DNA from: Planctomycetota bacterium
Lineage (GTDB): Bacteria > Planctomycetota > B15-G4 > JADJEK01
Reading direction: 5' to 3'
Length of the DNA: 34,624 nt
Assembly: GCA_016213895.1 (NCBI GenBank)
Contig: JACQZJ010000083.1
Location: forward strand, 23,282 to 57,905
Positions within the stretch are counted from its first letter, which is position 1, and the number at the start of each line of letters is the position of its first letter. Shown here in pieces: positions 24,774 to 32,878 of the stretch. The position numbers were made by a program, and so were the translations under genes. The notes under the pieces were generated by a model. It was not told the origin of the DNA, ran no database searches, and saw only the letters and a list, made by a program, of their open reading frames with translations.

Positions 24774-26486
24774 TCACTCGGACGGCGGCGCCGTCTCGAC
24801 GGCAATCTTCGCCCAGTACCCTGCCTCGCACATCCAGCCGGTCGGCTGGTTGAGAAGCTCGAGCACGACGCCCCTGCCCGCGAAGTCGGAGAGATCCACG
24901 GTCACCTCGAGCCAGCCGTTGGTCGCCGTGGCCGTCCCGATCGTCTTCCGCAGGAGCTCCCGCGTGTCCGTCCGCACGATCAGGTCCCAGTCGCCCTCCG
25001 GGTGGTGGCCGACGATGAGACGGAGAGTCGTGCTCTTCCCGGCCGGGACCTCCACGTTCCGCCGCAGCACGCAGGGCGTGTCGCGGTCGAGGGGGTGCGT
25101 GACGAGGACGTTCCGGCGGCCGCGCTCCTCGGCGCGAAAGCCCGGGTCCATGTCGGCGCCGCACCGCGAGATCGTCCAGCCGGGGGCGACTCTCTCGACG
25201 GCCTGCCTCAGGCTCTCGGAGGGGCCGGCAACGGCGATCTGGGCCATCTCGGCCTCGCTGAAGCGGCTCTCCGCGATCGGACCCGGAGCCCAACTCAGCT
25301 CCAGCCTGCTCGGCTGCGCCGGCTTCACCGGGATGACGAAGACCTCCTCGCCGCTGGCGTCCTTCTCGATCCTGCCGCCTTCCGCGACGAGCGCCTGGCG
25401 GGCGAGCTTCTCGCAGACAGCGATGAGATCGGGCAGGTTGTAGGCAGTCTGGCTGAAGACAACTTCCTCGTCGAGCTCCCTGGTGAAACGCTCCGGGAGC
25501 CTGGAAAATCCCAGCGTGGTGAAGAGCACGCCGGCCGAGCTGGATGGGTTGCAGTCGGAATCCTGGCCGGCGCGGCACGAGATGAGGATCGTCTGGTCGA
25601 GGTCGCCCTTGCCGTAGAGCAGGCCGAGCAGCACGTAGGCGCCGTTGATCTTGCAGTCGATCCCGCCGTTCGAAGCCCTCTGGTATTCCGGGTCCTTCCG
25701 GTACTTCTCCTGGCAGAGCTGCCAGCACTCCTCCCAGGACGGCACGCCCTTCGACCACTCCAGCATGTCGCGGACCATCCCGGCATACTGGCTCTCGGCT
25801 GGAATGGCCTCGAGACCGGCTTCGATGACCTTCACGATGTCCGTCTCGAAGAAGGCCGCGCCGTACATCGCGCCCACGAACTGGCCGGCGTACAGGCCGT
25901 CGCCGTAGTTCATGAGGCGGCCGAACCTCTCGCCCAGCGCGATGGTGACGTTCGGCATGCCGGGCGCGATCAGGCCGGAGAAGTCGGCCTCGATCTGGTA
26001 GTCGATGTCGTTGGGACAGCGGTTGAACCGGGGATGGCTCGAGTCGGGCGGAGCGACTCCATCGCGCAGGTTCCTGCGGCCAGCGTCGTTGGCGCACCAC
26101 AGGGGGTAGCCGCTGTTGGCGAAGTCGATGCCCGCCTGCCGGATCGAGCAGTCGAGGCCGTGCTGCTCCATGGTGCGGAGGAAAGTCATCTCGACGTAGA
26201 GGTCGTCCTGGCCGAAGGCGTCGTTGATCATGCCGGGCCGCCACTGCGGCACGGCGCTCTCGGGCATGATCTCGTCGCGGTATCTGAACTCGGTCGGGGC
26301 GCCCCAACTGACGCCGGCCATCTGGCCGATCCAGCCGGCCTTCATCTTGTCCCGGAACTCCTGAACGGGCAGGCGCCGGCATACGGTCGTCTCCTCTGCC
26401 CGCGCGCCCGCGCTCAGGAACACCACGCAGACCAGCAGGCCGGCCGCCGCGCTCCAGGCCGTGTTCACGCCGTCACTCCGCCTCAT
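24774..26486 (-). CDS. Secreted ADP-ribosylglycohydrolase family protein with C-terminal beta domain
   Basis: The 570-residue protein carries a signal peptide (LLVCVVFLSAGARAEE) and an ADP-ribosylglycohydrolase (DraG/ARH) fold: FRDKMKAGWIGQMAGVSWGAPTEF, NDAFGQDDLYVEMTFLRTM with the acidic metal site, YAGQFVGAMYGAAFF, GGIDCKINGAYVLLGLLYG and SCRAGQDSDCNPSSSAGVL with the second Asp pair. Typical DraG proteins are cytosolic and remove ADP-ribose from proteins. Export argues against that here, and secreted members in Planctomycetota and Bacteroidota cluster with polysaccharide enzymes, so a glycosidase-like activity is a fair guess. Residues about 420-570 form a beta-rich domain (VPAGKSTTLRLIVGHHPEG). 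ATG 26486 puts the signal peptide close to the start; a longer frame to 26570 adds Arg-rich residues and is rejected. Confidence 0.83.
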   Translation of the reverse strand: MRRSDGVNTAWSAAAGLLVCVVFLSAGARAEETTVCRRLPVQEFRDKMKAGWIGQMAGVSWGAPTEFRYRDEIMPESAVPQWRPGMINDAFGQDDLYVEMTFLRTMEQHGLDCSIRQAGIDFANSGYPLWCANDAGRRNLRDGVAPPDSSHPRFNRCPNDIDYQIEADFSGLIAPGMPNVTIALGERFGRLMNYGDGLYAGQFVGAMYGAAFFETDIVKVIEAGLEAIPAESQYAGMVRDMLEWSKGVPSWEECWQLCQEKYRKDPEYQRASNGGIDCKINGAYVLLGLLYGKGDLDQTILISCRAGQDSDCNPSSSAGVLFTTLGFSRLPERFTRELDEEVVFSQTAYNLPDLIAVCEKLARQALVAEGGRIEKDASGEEVFVIPVKPAQPSRLELSWAPGPIAESRFSEAEMAQIAVAGPSESLRQAVERVAPGWTISRCGADMDPGFRAEERGRRNVLVTHPLDRDTPCVLRRNVEVPAGKSTTLRLIVGHHPEGDWDLIVRTDTRELLRKTIGTATATNGWLEVTVDLSDFAGRGVVLELLNQPTGWMCEAGYWAKIAVETAPPSE

Positions 26487-26559
26487 ACCCCGAGGAGCGA
26501 GCGCCGCACGGCCGCGCCGCCGCGGTCGCCCAGCGCATGCCGGCCGCCGGACCCGCACC

Positions 26560-26997
26560 TCACTCCTCAAGTCCCGGATACTGCTCCGGCCTCGGGCCTG
26601 CCTCCTTGATCACCCGCGGATACTTCATCCCCTTCTCCATCTGCCTCGAGTTCGTCCTCCTGGTGATCTGAAACATCCAGTCGTCGCCAAAGTCGAACCA
26701 GTAGAAGAGCTTCCTGCCCTTGGAGAGAGGGAAGACCCCGCTCACCGGCCTCTCATAGAGACCACCCATCGCGTCCTCCCCATCCTCCGCATCGACAAGT
26801 TCCACTCGCCTGCCGTGATGAGTACGACCGGTGAAGAACGTGAACATGTGGTCGTTGTCGAAGCCGGTGAGCGACTGAATCACCCCATGGAGCTCACCCA
26901 GAGTGAAGCCGTCCGGCACCTCCACGGTCCGCTCGAACGGCTCCTCGAGGCACCGGCCCCGAACGCACTTGATCGTCAGTATCTGCACCATGTGCAC
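26560..26997 (-). CDS. Plasmid pRiA4b ORF-3 family protein
   Basis: The 145-residue protein shows the family hallmarks: VEVPDGFTLGELHGVIQSLTGFDNDHMFTFF (the first beta-alpha unit) and LFYWFDFGDDWMFQI, the signature FDFGDxW motif. The family is widespread on plasmids and chromosomes and fused to many domains, but its biochemical function is not established. The ATG at 26997 (MHMVQ) or 26991 (MVQIL) could serve. No strong ribosome site is seen, and the superoxide dismutase gene ends 30 bases upstream, so it may depend on read-through from that gene. It is complete in length. Confidence 0.82.
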   Translation of the reverse strand: MHMVQILTIKCVRGRCLEEPFERTVEVPDGFTLGELHGVIQSLTGFDNDHMFTFFTGRTHHGRRVELVDAEDGEDAMGGLYERPVSGVFPLSKGRKLFYWFDFGDDWMFQITRRTNSRQMEKGMKYPRVIKEAGPRPEQYPGLEE

Positions 26998-27027
26998 GAT
27001 TCCAGTCCGGTCCCGCGCCGCCTTCCG

Positions 27028-27747
27028 TCAGTTCGCTCTGCGCAAAGCGAAGTCCCAGTCGATGAGCTTGTCCAGCACGGCGTCCACGTAGTCGCCCCGC
27101 CGGTTCTGGTAGTCCAGGTAGTAGGCGTGCTCCCAGACGTCGATGGTCAGGAGCGGCTTCAGGCCCGACGTGAGCGGCGTCTCCGCGTTGCTGGTCTTCA
27201 CCACCTTGAGCTTCTCGCCGTCGAGAACGAGCCAGGCCCAGCCGCTGCCGAACTGCGCCAGGGCCGCGCTGGCCAGCTCCTTCTTGCACTTGTCCACGCT
27301 CCCGAACGAGGCCTCGACCTTCTGCTTCAGCGCTCCGGGCGGCCCGCCGCCCCCCTGCGGCGTCAGGCTCTTCCAGTAGAACGTGTGGTTCCACACCTGC
27401 GCCGCGTTGTTGAAGATCGCCGCCTTGTCGGCCTGTCCCGCCGTGGCCGTGATGATCTCCTCCAGGGACCGCTTGGCGAACTCGGTGCCCTGGATGAGCT
27501 TGTTCAGGTTCTCCACGTAGGCCTTGTGGTGCTTGCCGTAGTGGAACTCGATCGTCTTGGCCGAGATGATCGGTTCCAGCGCGTTCCCCGCGTAGGGAAG
27601 CTCGGGCAGTTCGTGCTGCGGCGCAGCCGCCCGCGCCGGCCGGCAGAGCCCTCCGGCGGCCAGGGCGACGACGCCGCCCACGGCCGCGACCAGAATCTCG
27701 CGGCGGCCAAGCTCGCCCGAGGAATGCTCCGTGTCTCTCTTGTCCAT
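27028..27747 (-). CDS. sodA: Tat-exported Fe/Mn superoxide dismutase
   Basis: The 239-residue protein begins with a twin-arginine type leader ([21 protein letters not shown], arginines at 15-16) ending near ARAAAPQ. The mature domain is a standard Fe/Mn [22 protein letters not shown]69 in [11 protein letters not shown]121 in WNHTFYW, D203 and H207 in [11 protein letters not shown]. All four metal ligands are present. It converts superoxide to peroxide and oxygen and, by the leader, acts outside the cytoplasm already folded. GGAGG before ATG 27747 makes that start better than the upstream ATG at 27759. Metal preference (Fe or Mn) cannot be assigned safely. It is divergent from the large glycosidase-like gene with 196 bases between. 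Confidence 0.92.
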   Translation of the reverse strand: MDKRDTEHSSGELGRREILVAAVGGVVALAAGGLCRPARAAAPQHELPELPYAGNALEPIISAKTIEFHYGKHHKAYVENLNKLIQGTEFAKRSLEEIITATAGQADKAAIFNNAAQVWNHTFYWKSLTPQGGGGPPGALKQKVEASFGSVDKCKKELASAALAQFGSGWAWLVLDGEKLKVVKTSNAETPLTSGLKPLLTIDVWEHAYYLDYQNRRGDYVDAVLDKLIDWDFALRRAN

Positions 27748-27943
27748 TTCGACCTCCATCCGCTGGCGTGCCGCGGGCAATCCGCGTCTTCCCGAACTGC
27801 ACCCGGCGAGCGCCGCCACCCTACCTTCTTACCAGGATTCCCGCGGCGCGCGCCGGTGATTCGCGCGGCTGATAGAGTCAGCGCGCCGCCAGCGTCCCGC
27901 GCGGGCCGTCCGCGCGCGGCGAAGCGGCCACAGGAGATCGCCG

Positions 27944-30742
27944 ATGATCCGCCTTCCCTCCCGCGCCGGGGCCTGCCTCGCGCTCGCGGCAATCCTCGGC
28001 TGCGCCGCGCCGCGAGCCGGCGCCCTGCGGGAACTCGCGCGCTACGAGCCCTGCTTCTCGTCTCCCGGCGGCGACCCGTCCGGCTCCATGCCCATCGGCA
28101 ACGGCGAAGTCGGCCTCAACGTCTGGGTCGAGGGGAGCGGCGACCTCTGCTTCTACCTGGCGCGCACCGACGCGTGGAGCGAGGCGAACCGCCTGCTCAA
28201 GCTCGGGCGCATGCGCGTGCGGCTCACGCCCAATCCCTTCGCCGGCGGCGCGCCCTTCCGCCAGACGCTCTGCCTCGCCGAAGGCGCGATCGAGATCGAG
28301 GGCGGCCTGCCCGGCGCGGAAGCGGCGCTCGCCGTGTTCGTGGACAGCGAGCAGCCCGTGGTGCGCGTCCTCGGGAGAAGCGCGCGGCCGGTCGCGGTCG
28401 CCGTCGAGCTGGAAGTCTGGCGGCGCGCGCGGCGCGTGCTCCGCGGCGAGGAGCTGTCCTCGTCATGGACCATGCACGACGCGCCCGCGTCCCTCGAGGT
28501 GCGGGAGTCGGCGGACGTGCTGCTCGACGCGCCGGACGCGCTCGAGTGGTGCCACCGCAACGAGCACTCCATCGTGCCGCTGACGCTCGCGCATCAAGGG
28601 CTCATGGCGGCGCGCGACGCGGCGCGCGACCCGCTCCTGCATCGCACCTTCGGCGGTCAGGTTCGGGCCGCCGGCTTCGCGCGGCAGGGCGCGACACGCC
28701 TGGTCTCGGCGAGCCCGAGGCGCGACTTCGACATCGTCATCGCCACGCACTGCGCGCAGACGGAGAGCGTCGCGCGCTGGCAGGACGAGCTGCATGCGCT
28801 CGCCGCCGGCGCGCCGAGCGCGAGCGCCGCTCGTGCGCGAACCGCCGCCTGGTGGAGCGAGTTTTGGTCGCGCTCGTGGGTGTTCGTCGAGGGTGACGTG
28901 GCTTGCGGCGCGCCAGCGAACGCGCACCCCCTGCGCGTCGGCGCGGATGGAGACGGCGCGAACCTGTTCCACGGCGCGCTCGGAAGAGCGAGCGTGTACT
29001 CGCGCGCGCTCGCGCCCGAGGAGATCGCCGCGCTCGAGGGCGCCGCCCCCGGCGCGGAGGCGCCGCGCGCCGCCGGCTGCGTCGCGACCTTCCGCCTCGG
29101 CGAGATCCCGGCCGGCGGCTTCGTCGAGGTCGCGGGCGAGGTCGCGCTCGAACTCCCGAGCTTCACGCTCGAGGCGTGGGTCCTGCTCGACGCGGAGCAC
29201 CCGGTCGGGCGCATCTTCGACAAGATCGCGGCGGGCGGCGCGGACGGCTTCCTTCTCGACACCCACCCGGGCCGCGCGCTGCGCCTGCTGGTGGGAGACC
29301 AGTCGCTGATCGCGGAAAACGCGCTTCTCGACGCAGATTGGCATCACGTGGCCGCGACCTGCGACGCGCAGAGCGGCGCTCTCGCGCTCTACCTCGACGG
29401 CGAGCTGCTCGCGGCCTCGGCGCCGCCCCTCGACCCCGCTCCTCCCTCGCGCGTGACGCAGGCATACGTGCTGCAGCGCTTCGTCCAGGCCTGCGCCGGC
29501 CGTGGCGCCTTCCCCATCAAGTTCAACGGCTCGATCTTCACGGTCGATCCCAGGTACAGCGGCGGACCCGACCTCGACGCCGACTGGCGCAAGTGGGGCG
29601 GCGACTACTGGTGGCAGAACACGCGCCTGCCCTACCACCCGATGCTCGCCTCCGGCGACTTCGAGATGCTCGCGCCGCTCTTCCGCTTCTACCGCGACGT
29701 GCTGCCGCTCTGCGAGGCGCGCGCGCGGCTCTACCACGGCGCGCGCGGCGCGTACTTCCCGGAGACGATGACCAGCTTCGGCACGTACGCGAACGGCGAC
29801 TACGGCTGGGACCGTACCGGGCGCCAGCCGCACGAGGTGCTGTGTCCGTGGTGGTGCTACGCCTGGAACCAGGGCCCGGAGCTGGTCGCGCTCATGCTCG
29901 ACTACCACGCCTACACGCAGGACGAGCGCTTCGCGCGCGAGGAGCTCGCGCCCATGGCGAGCGCGGTGCTCGCCTACTTCGACTCGCGCTTCCCGCGCGA
30001 CGCGCGCGGCAAGCTCGTGATCCAGCCCGCGCAGGCACTCGAGACCCACTGGCACGGCGTGGTCAACGACGCGCCCACGGTCGCCGGACTCATCGACGTC
30101 GGGACGCGGCTCTGCGCTCTCCCGGACGCGCTCGGGTCGGCCGAGGAGCACGCGCTCTGGCGGCGCATGCGCGACGCTGCACCCGCGCTGCCACGCGCGG
30201 AGCAGGACGGCGTGGAGTTCCTCACCGCGGCCGAGACGTTCGATCCGAGCCGCCAGAACGTCGAGACGCCCGAGCTCTACGGCGTCTTCCCCTTCCGGCT
30301 CGTGGGCCTCGGCAAGCCCGGGATCGAGGCCGCGCGCGTGGCCTACTGGCGCCGCGCCGACCGCTGTGACGTGGGCTGGGCGCAGGACGGCCACTTCGCG
30401 GCGCTCCTCGGCCTCGCGGGCGAGGCGCGGCGCGTGCTGCTGGCGAAGACGCGGAACTCGCACCCCGGCCACCGCTTCCCCGCGATGTGGGGGCCGAACT
30501 TCGACTGGCTGCCCGACCAGGACCACGGCTCGAACCTGCTGGGACTCACGCAGCTCATTCTCATGCAGTGCGACGGCGACGCGATCCGCCTGCTGCCCGC
30601 GTGGCCCAGGGAATGGAACGTGTGGTTCCGCCTGCACGCGCCGAGGAACACCGTGGTCGAGGTCCGCTGGCAGGACGGCCGCCTCGCCGAGCTGCGGGTC
30701 GACCCGCCCGAGCGCGCGCGCGACGTCGTGCTGCCGCCCTGA
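27944..30742 (+). CDS. Large DUF5703/GH95-like lipoprotein with LamG insertion
   Basis: The 932-residue protein has a lipoprotein leader (LAAILGC, lipidation Cys at 20). Residues about 30-305 match the DUF5703-type N-terminal domain: GDPSGSMPIGNGEVGLNVWV, FYLARTDAWSE and LLKLGRMRVRL. Residues about 505-900 form an (alpha/alpha)6 toroid as in GH95 and related glycosidases: FPIKFNGSIFTVD, YWWQNTRLPYHPMLASGDF, WNQGPELVALMLDYH, PAWPREWNVWFRLHAP. Between them, about 312-500, sits a concanavalin/LamG-type region (GALGRASVYSRALAPEEIAALEG, FTLEAWVLLDAEHPVGRIFDK, WHHVAATCDAQSGALALYLDGEL) interrupting the normal junction of WWSEFW and the toroid. Probable action is on an exported polysaccharide, the LamG part supplying carbohydrate binding. 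The substrate is unknown. Confidence 0.85.
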   Translation: MIRLPSRAGACLALAAILGCAAPRAGALRELARYEPCFSSPGGDPSGSMPIGNGEVGLNVWVEGSGDLCFYLARTDAWSEANRLLKLGRMRVRLTPNPFAGGAPFRQTLCLAEGAIEIEGGLPGAEAALAVFVDSEQPVVRVLGRSARPVAVAVELEVWRRARRVLRGEELSSSWTMHDAPASLEVRESADVLLDAPDALEWCHRNEHSIVPLTLAHQGLMAARDAARDPLLHRTFGGQVRAAGFARQGATRLVSASPRRDFDIVIATHCAQTESVARWQDELHALAAGAPSASAARARTAAWWSEFWSRSWVFVEGDVACGAPANAHPLRVGADGDGANLFHGALGRASVYSRALAPEEIAALEGAAPGAEAPRAAGCVATFRLGEIPAGGFVEVAGEVALELPSFTLEAWVLLDAEHPVGRIFDKIAAGGADGFLLDTHPGRALRLLVGDQSLIAENALLDADWHHVAATCDAQSGALALYLDGELLAASAPPLDPAPPSRVTQAYVLQRFVQACAGRGAFPIKFNGSIFTVDPRYSGGPDLDADWRKWGGDYWWQNTRLPYHPMLASGDFEMLAPLFRFYRDVLPLCEARARLYHGARGAYFPETMTSFGTYANGDYGWDRTGRQPHEVLCPWWCYAWNQGPELVALMLDYHAYTQDERFAREELAPMASAVLAYFDSRFPRDARGKLVIQPAQALETHWHGVVNDAPTVAGLIDVGTRLCALPDALGSAEEHALWRRMRDAAPALPRAEQDGVEFLTAAETFDPSRQNVETPELYGVFPFRLVGLGKPGIEAARVAYWRRADRCDVGWAQDGHFAALLGLAGEARRVLLAKTRNSHPGHRFPAMWGPNFDWLPDQDHGSNLLGLTQLILMQCDGDAIRLLPAWPREWNVWFRLHAPRNTVVEVRWQDGRLAELRVDPPERARDVVLPP

Positions 30743-30765
30743 GGGCCGCGCCCGACCGCCGCGTC

Positions 30766-31212
30766 CTACTCCTCGCCGAGAGCCTCGATGTCCGCGAGGT
30801 CCCTCTTGCGGCCCGTCGCCCGCTTGTTGGCGAGGAACTCCCCGCGCCCGATGAAGAACACCGGGACGTCGCCGTAGCTGCCGCCGGCCCGGGACGCCGC
30901 CGATCGAGCCCGCGAGACTCCGGTCAGCGACGTGAGCAGGTCCGCGCACGCGGTGGACACCCCAAGCTGGACGACCTTCCCGGGAGACGAGAAATCGCTG
31001 GCCGTGAGGCCAAGGGAGCCGAATCCGAACTCGCGGAGCGCATCGAGCAAGCGGGCCGCGTTCCCGCCGTCCGGGCGCACGAAGAGGTCCAGGTCTCCCG
31101 TGAAGCGCGGCGCCCCGTCGAAGGCCCATGCGTAGCCTCCGACGATCAGGTACTCAACCCCGTGCTTGTTGAACGACGCGAGTAGTTCTCTGAAGTCTGC
31201 CTGAACATCCAC
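30766..31212 (-). CDS. Nucleotidyltransferase-like protein (DUF6036/MNT type), probable TA partner
   Basis: The 148-residue protein reads FRELLASFNKHGVEYLIVGGYAWAFDGAPRFTGDLDLFV, with the GG helix and the paired acids (DLD) of minimal nucleotidyltransferases, then VDLLTSxxG-type sequence (here ADLLTSLTGVSRA), VPVFFIGRGEFLANKRATGRKRDLADIEAL at the end. The pattern is that of small stand-alone NTases that accompany another small protein and are regarded as toxin-antitoxin or housekeeping pairs. The target of nucleotidyl transfer is unknown. The start ATG at 31212 lies inside the upstream small gene (59-base overlap). It converges on the LamG glycosidase gene with 23 bases between stops. Confidence 0.85.
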   Translation of the reverse strand: MDVQADFRELLASFNKHGVEYLIVGGYAWAFDGAPRFTGDLDLFVRPDGGNAARLLDALREFGFGSLGLTASDFSSPGKVVQLGVSTACADLLTSLTGVSRARSAASRAGGSYGDVPVFFIGRGEFLANKRATGRKRDLADIEALGEE

Positions 31213-31342
31213 GGCTCAATCTCCTGAGCGCTTCGACCGCCGCAAGGCGCTCCGCGGGCGATCGCCCCAGCCAATAGGTCAGATCCCTGCGCGCGGCCGC
31301 CGGATCCTCGAGGTCGTGCTTCTCCATGACCCTCTCAATCAT
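31154..31342 (-). CDS. Small protein overlapping the nucleotidyltransferase gene
   Basis: This 62-residue protein contains DLTYWLGRSPAERLAAVEALRRL and ends RLQRTTRVVQQARG. The YWLxRSPxERLxAVExLR pattern is typical of the small protein encoded just before DUF6036-type nucleotidyltransferases. The expected partner position and the conserved tail LQRxxRVVQ make it real despite its size. Its last 59 bases overlap the start of the nucleotidyltransferase gene in another frame, which couples their translation. The ATG at 31324 (MEKHD) is a possible later start. Function is unknown; by analogy it is the antitoxin-like or regulatory member of the pair. Confidence 0.7.
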   Translation of the reverse strand: MIERVMEKHDLEDPAAARRDLTYWLGRSPAERLAAVEALRRLSRGCSGRLQRTTRVVQQARG

Positions 31343-31668
31343 CGCTGCATTCTACCGTCCCCCCGCAGGCCCGGCCTACCCTCTCCACCAACGCCCGCAG
31401 TCCTAGCAGCCGCGCCGTATCCGCCTGCGGCACGAGCTACTCGACCCCGCCGATCGCCGCCCGATGTCACGGGTCCCGGGCAGCGTAGTTCTCATCCGCC
31501 ACGAACGCCTCGATGCCCTCGGACATGAGGCGCGCCCGCGCCCTGCGCGGAATCCGCCGCCTCGCAAGGTTCTCGGTTCGATTCGGCGCACATCGCGGCG
31601 ACGGCGGCCTCACCCAGTCCGAACCCAGATCACCGTCGCAGCCGCAAGCCCTTCCCGAGACACCTCCT
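31343..31668. other. Gene-free stretch
   Basis: No supported gene is seen in these 326 bases. Short frames exist on both strands, one on the minus strand containing GIEAFVADENYAARDP before a TGA near 31483, but each is under 65 residues and has no ribosome site. The stretch may hold debris of an older gene. No repeats or hairpins stand out. Confidence 0.5.
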
Positions 31669-31956
31669 TTAGTCCACCGGGAAGCAGCCGTCCAGCCTCA
31701 CGTCGATCACTTTGTCCCCAGACACGATCACCACGTAGATGTCCGCTCGCTCCACGCTGCTGTCCCCGTTCAAAGGCACTCGCCTCGACTCCATTCCTTC
31801 CCGAATGACCGTCTGGACGCGGGAAAGGCGTGCGCTCGACCTCTCGCATCCGCTCGCGACCAGCAACCCGCGAATGTCGTAGAAAGTCCGCCTGGCGGAT
31901 CCCACCGCGCGAGCACAGGCACCACCGACGGCCCCCTCCCACTCGCCCTCCGCCAT
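31669..31956 (-). CDS. Small hypothetical protein
   Basis: The frame encodes about 95 residues from ATG 31956 (or 31980) to TAA at 31671-31669. It is not recognised. The C-terminal half (RVQTVIREGMESRRVPLNG, SVERADIYVVIVSGDKVIDVRLDG) has strong alternating hydrophobic beta pattern and GC-rich third positions like real genes in this window, whereas the N-terminal 30 residues look less coding. It may be the 3' part of a larger decayed gene, in line with the truncated genes to its right. No signal peptide or catalytic motif is visible. Confidence 0.45.
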   Translation of the reverse strand: MAEGEWEGAVGGACARAVGSARRTFYDIRGLLVASGCERSSARLSRVQTVIREGMESRRVPLNGDSSVERADIYVVIVSGDKVIDVRLDGCFPVD

Positions 31957-32370
31957 GCTCTCGTCACCGCCTCCGGTCATCCCGCGGGACCGCGCCACGC
32001 GCGCCGGTCACGAACGCCGCGAACGCCACCCTCGGCAGGTCCGGCTCCTTCGGCCCGCCAAACAGCCACAGCCCGGCGGCGCCGCGCCAAACCGGTCGGC
32101 GCTTGCTGGTCGAGTCCGGCCGGCGCCACCGGTTCGAAGTCCGAAGTCCGAAGTTGGAAGCCCCAAGACCGTTCGGCCGACTGCAGGCCGCACCGCGTTC
32201 GAGTTCCTCGGGTTCTCGGTGAGGAAGCTCGGGATCTTTGCGCCGTGCGAAGATCCTCGCGGTTAGTGGCACAGACCACGCCCGGCGCCGCGGCAAGCGC
32301 CGCCCGGCGCACCGCCCGCCGCAACCGGCTGTTCCCCGGCCGCTCTCGTCCCCGCCCTCCGGCTCGGTCA
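31957..32370. other. Gene-poor stretch with short tandem repeat
   Basis: Long open frames run through these 414 bases on the minus strand, including an extension of the DUF1697 frame to 31977, but none shows a recognisable domain or ribosome site, and GC-rich composition alone explains them. A tandem 8-base repeat, GAAGTCCG at 32136-32143 and 32144-32151, with further degenerate copies on both sides, is visible. It is read here as intergenic or as remnant DNA of lost genes. Confidence 0.45.
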
Positions 32371-32789
32371 GTCGCACCGCCATCCACCACCTTGCCGATC
32401 GCCGTGGCGCCGCCGCCATGCAGCCCACAGATCTTGCCGAGGTAGCCGATGACCTTCATACGGCGCCGGCACACGCCGAAGATGAACCGCCCTTCTCTCG
32501 CGAGGATCCTAGTAGCCACCGGCCGCTCGGGCTGGTTCGCCAACTGGCGCCGAGACAGCACTCGGACCATCTCGCGGCCCCCGCACATCATGATCTCCGC
32601 ATCGAAGGCAAGACTGCCTGCCAGCTCGGCGCCGAGCTTCGCCCGGGTGACTCGCCGCCGGATCCCAAACGTCCCAGCCGTCCAGATGTTCACCGCATCA
32701 GGCTGCGTCAGCTGCTTGGCCAGCATCGCAGGTCTGAAGGTGCGATGACCGCCCACATTGATTCCCCTCAGAAGAACCACGAGCGCCAC
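32371..32789 (-). pseudogene. DUF1697 family gene with internal deletions
   Basis: GTG 32789 is supported by AGGAGG six bases upstream and gives MALVVLLRGINVGGHRTFRP, then LAKQLTQPDAVNIW, AGTFGIRRRVTRAKLGAEL and FDAEIMMCGGREMVRVLS, the conserved first half of DUF1697. After NQPERP about 30-35 residues usually present are missing before RILAREGRFIFGVCRRRMKVIGYLG. A second gap of some ten residues precedes TAIGKVVDGG, where the family ends. The frame then runs on without a stop to 31977. Gap sizes are estimated from memory of the family, not from an alignment. The in-frame deletions and missing stop suggest decay. The function of DUF1697 is unknown. Confidence 0.55.
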
Positions 32790-32809
32790 TTGCATCCTCC
32801 TGCTGGCGT

Positions 32810-32863
32810 CGCCAACATCTGATTGCTTCGGGCGGCAAGAAGCAGATCTCCGTCCCGTTGTGC
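32810..32863 (-). mobile_element. Weak, possibly degraded attC-like site
   Basis: On the minus strand the segment starts GCACAAC and ends GTTGGCG, with CAAC/GTTG able to pair. Inside lies an imperfect stem (ATCTG and GCTTC pairing with GAAGC and CAGAT, three bases bulged) around a nine-base loop. It lies between the end of the GyrI-like gene and the start of DUF1697, where a cassette site would be expected, but neither box fits RYYYAAC or GTTRRRY well. It may be a degraded site or an unrelated hairpin. Confidence 0.25.
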
Positions 32864-32878
32864 GCCTGCCGCTCCCCG

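Noticed and set aside
31480-31600. Short minus-strand frame containing GIEAFVADENYAARDP
   Set aside because: No start signal, no family recognised, and stops on both sides. At most a remnant.
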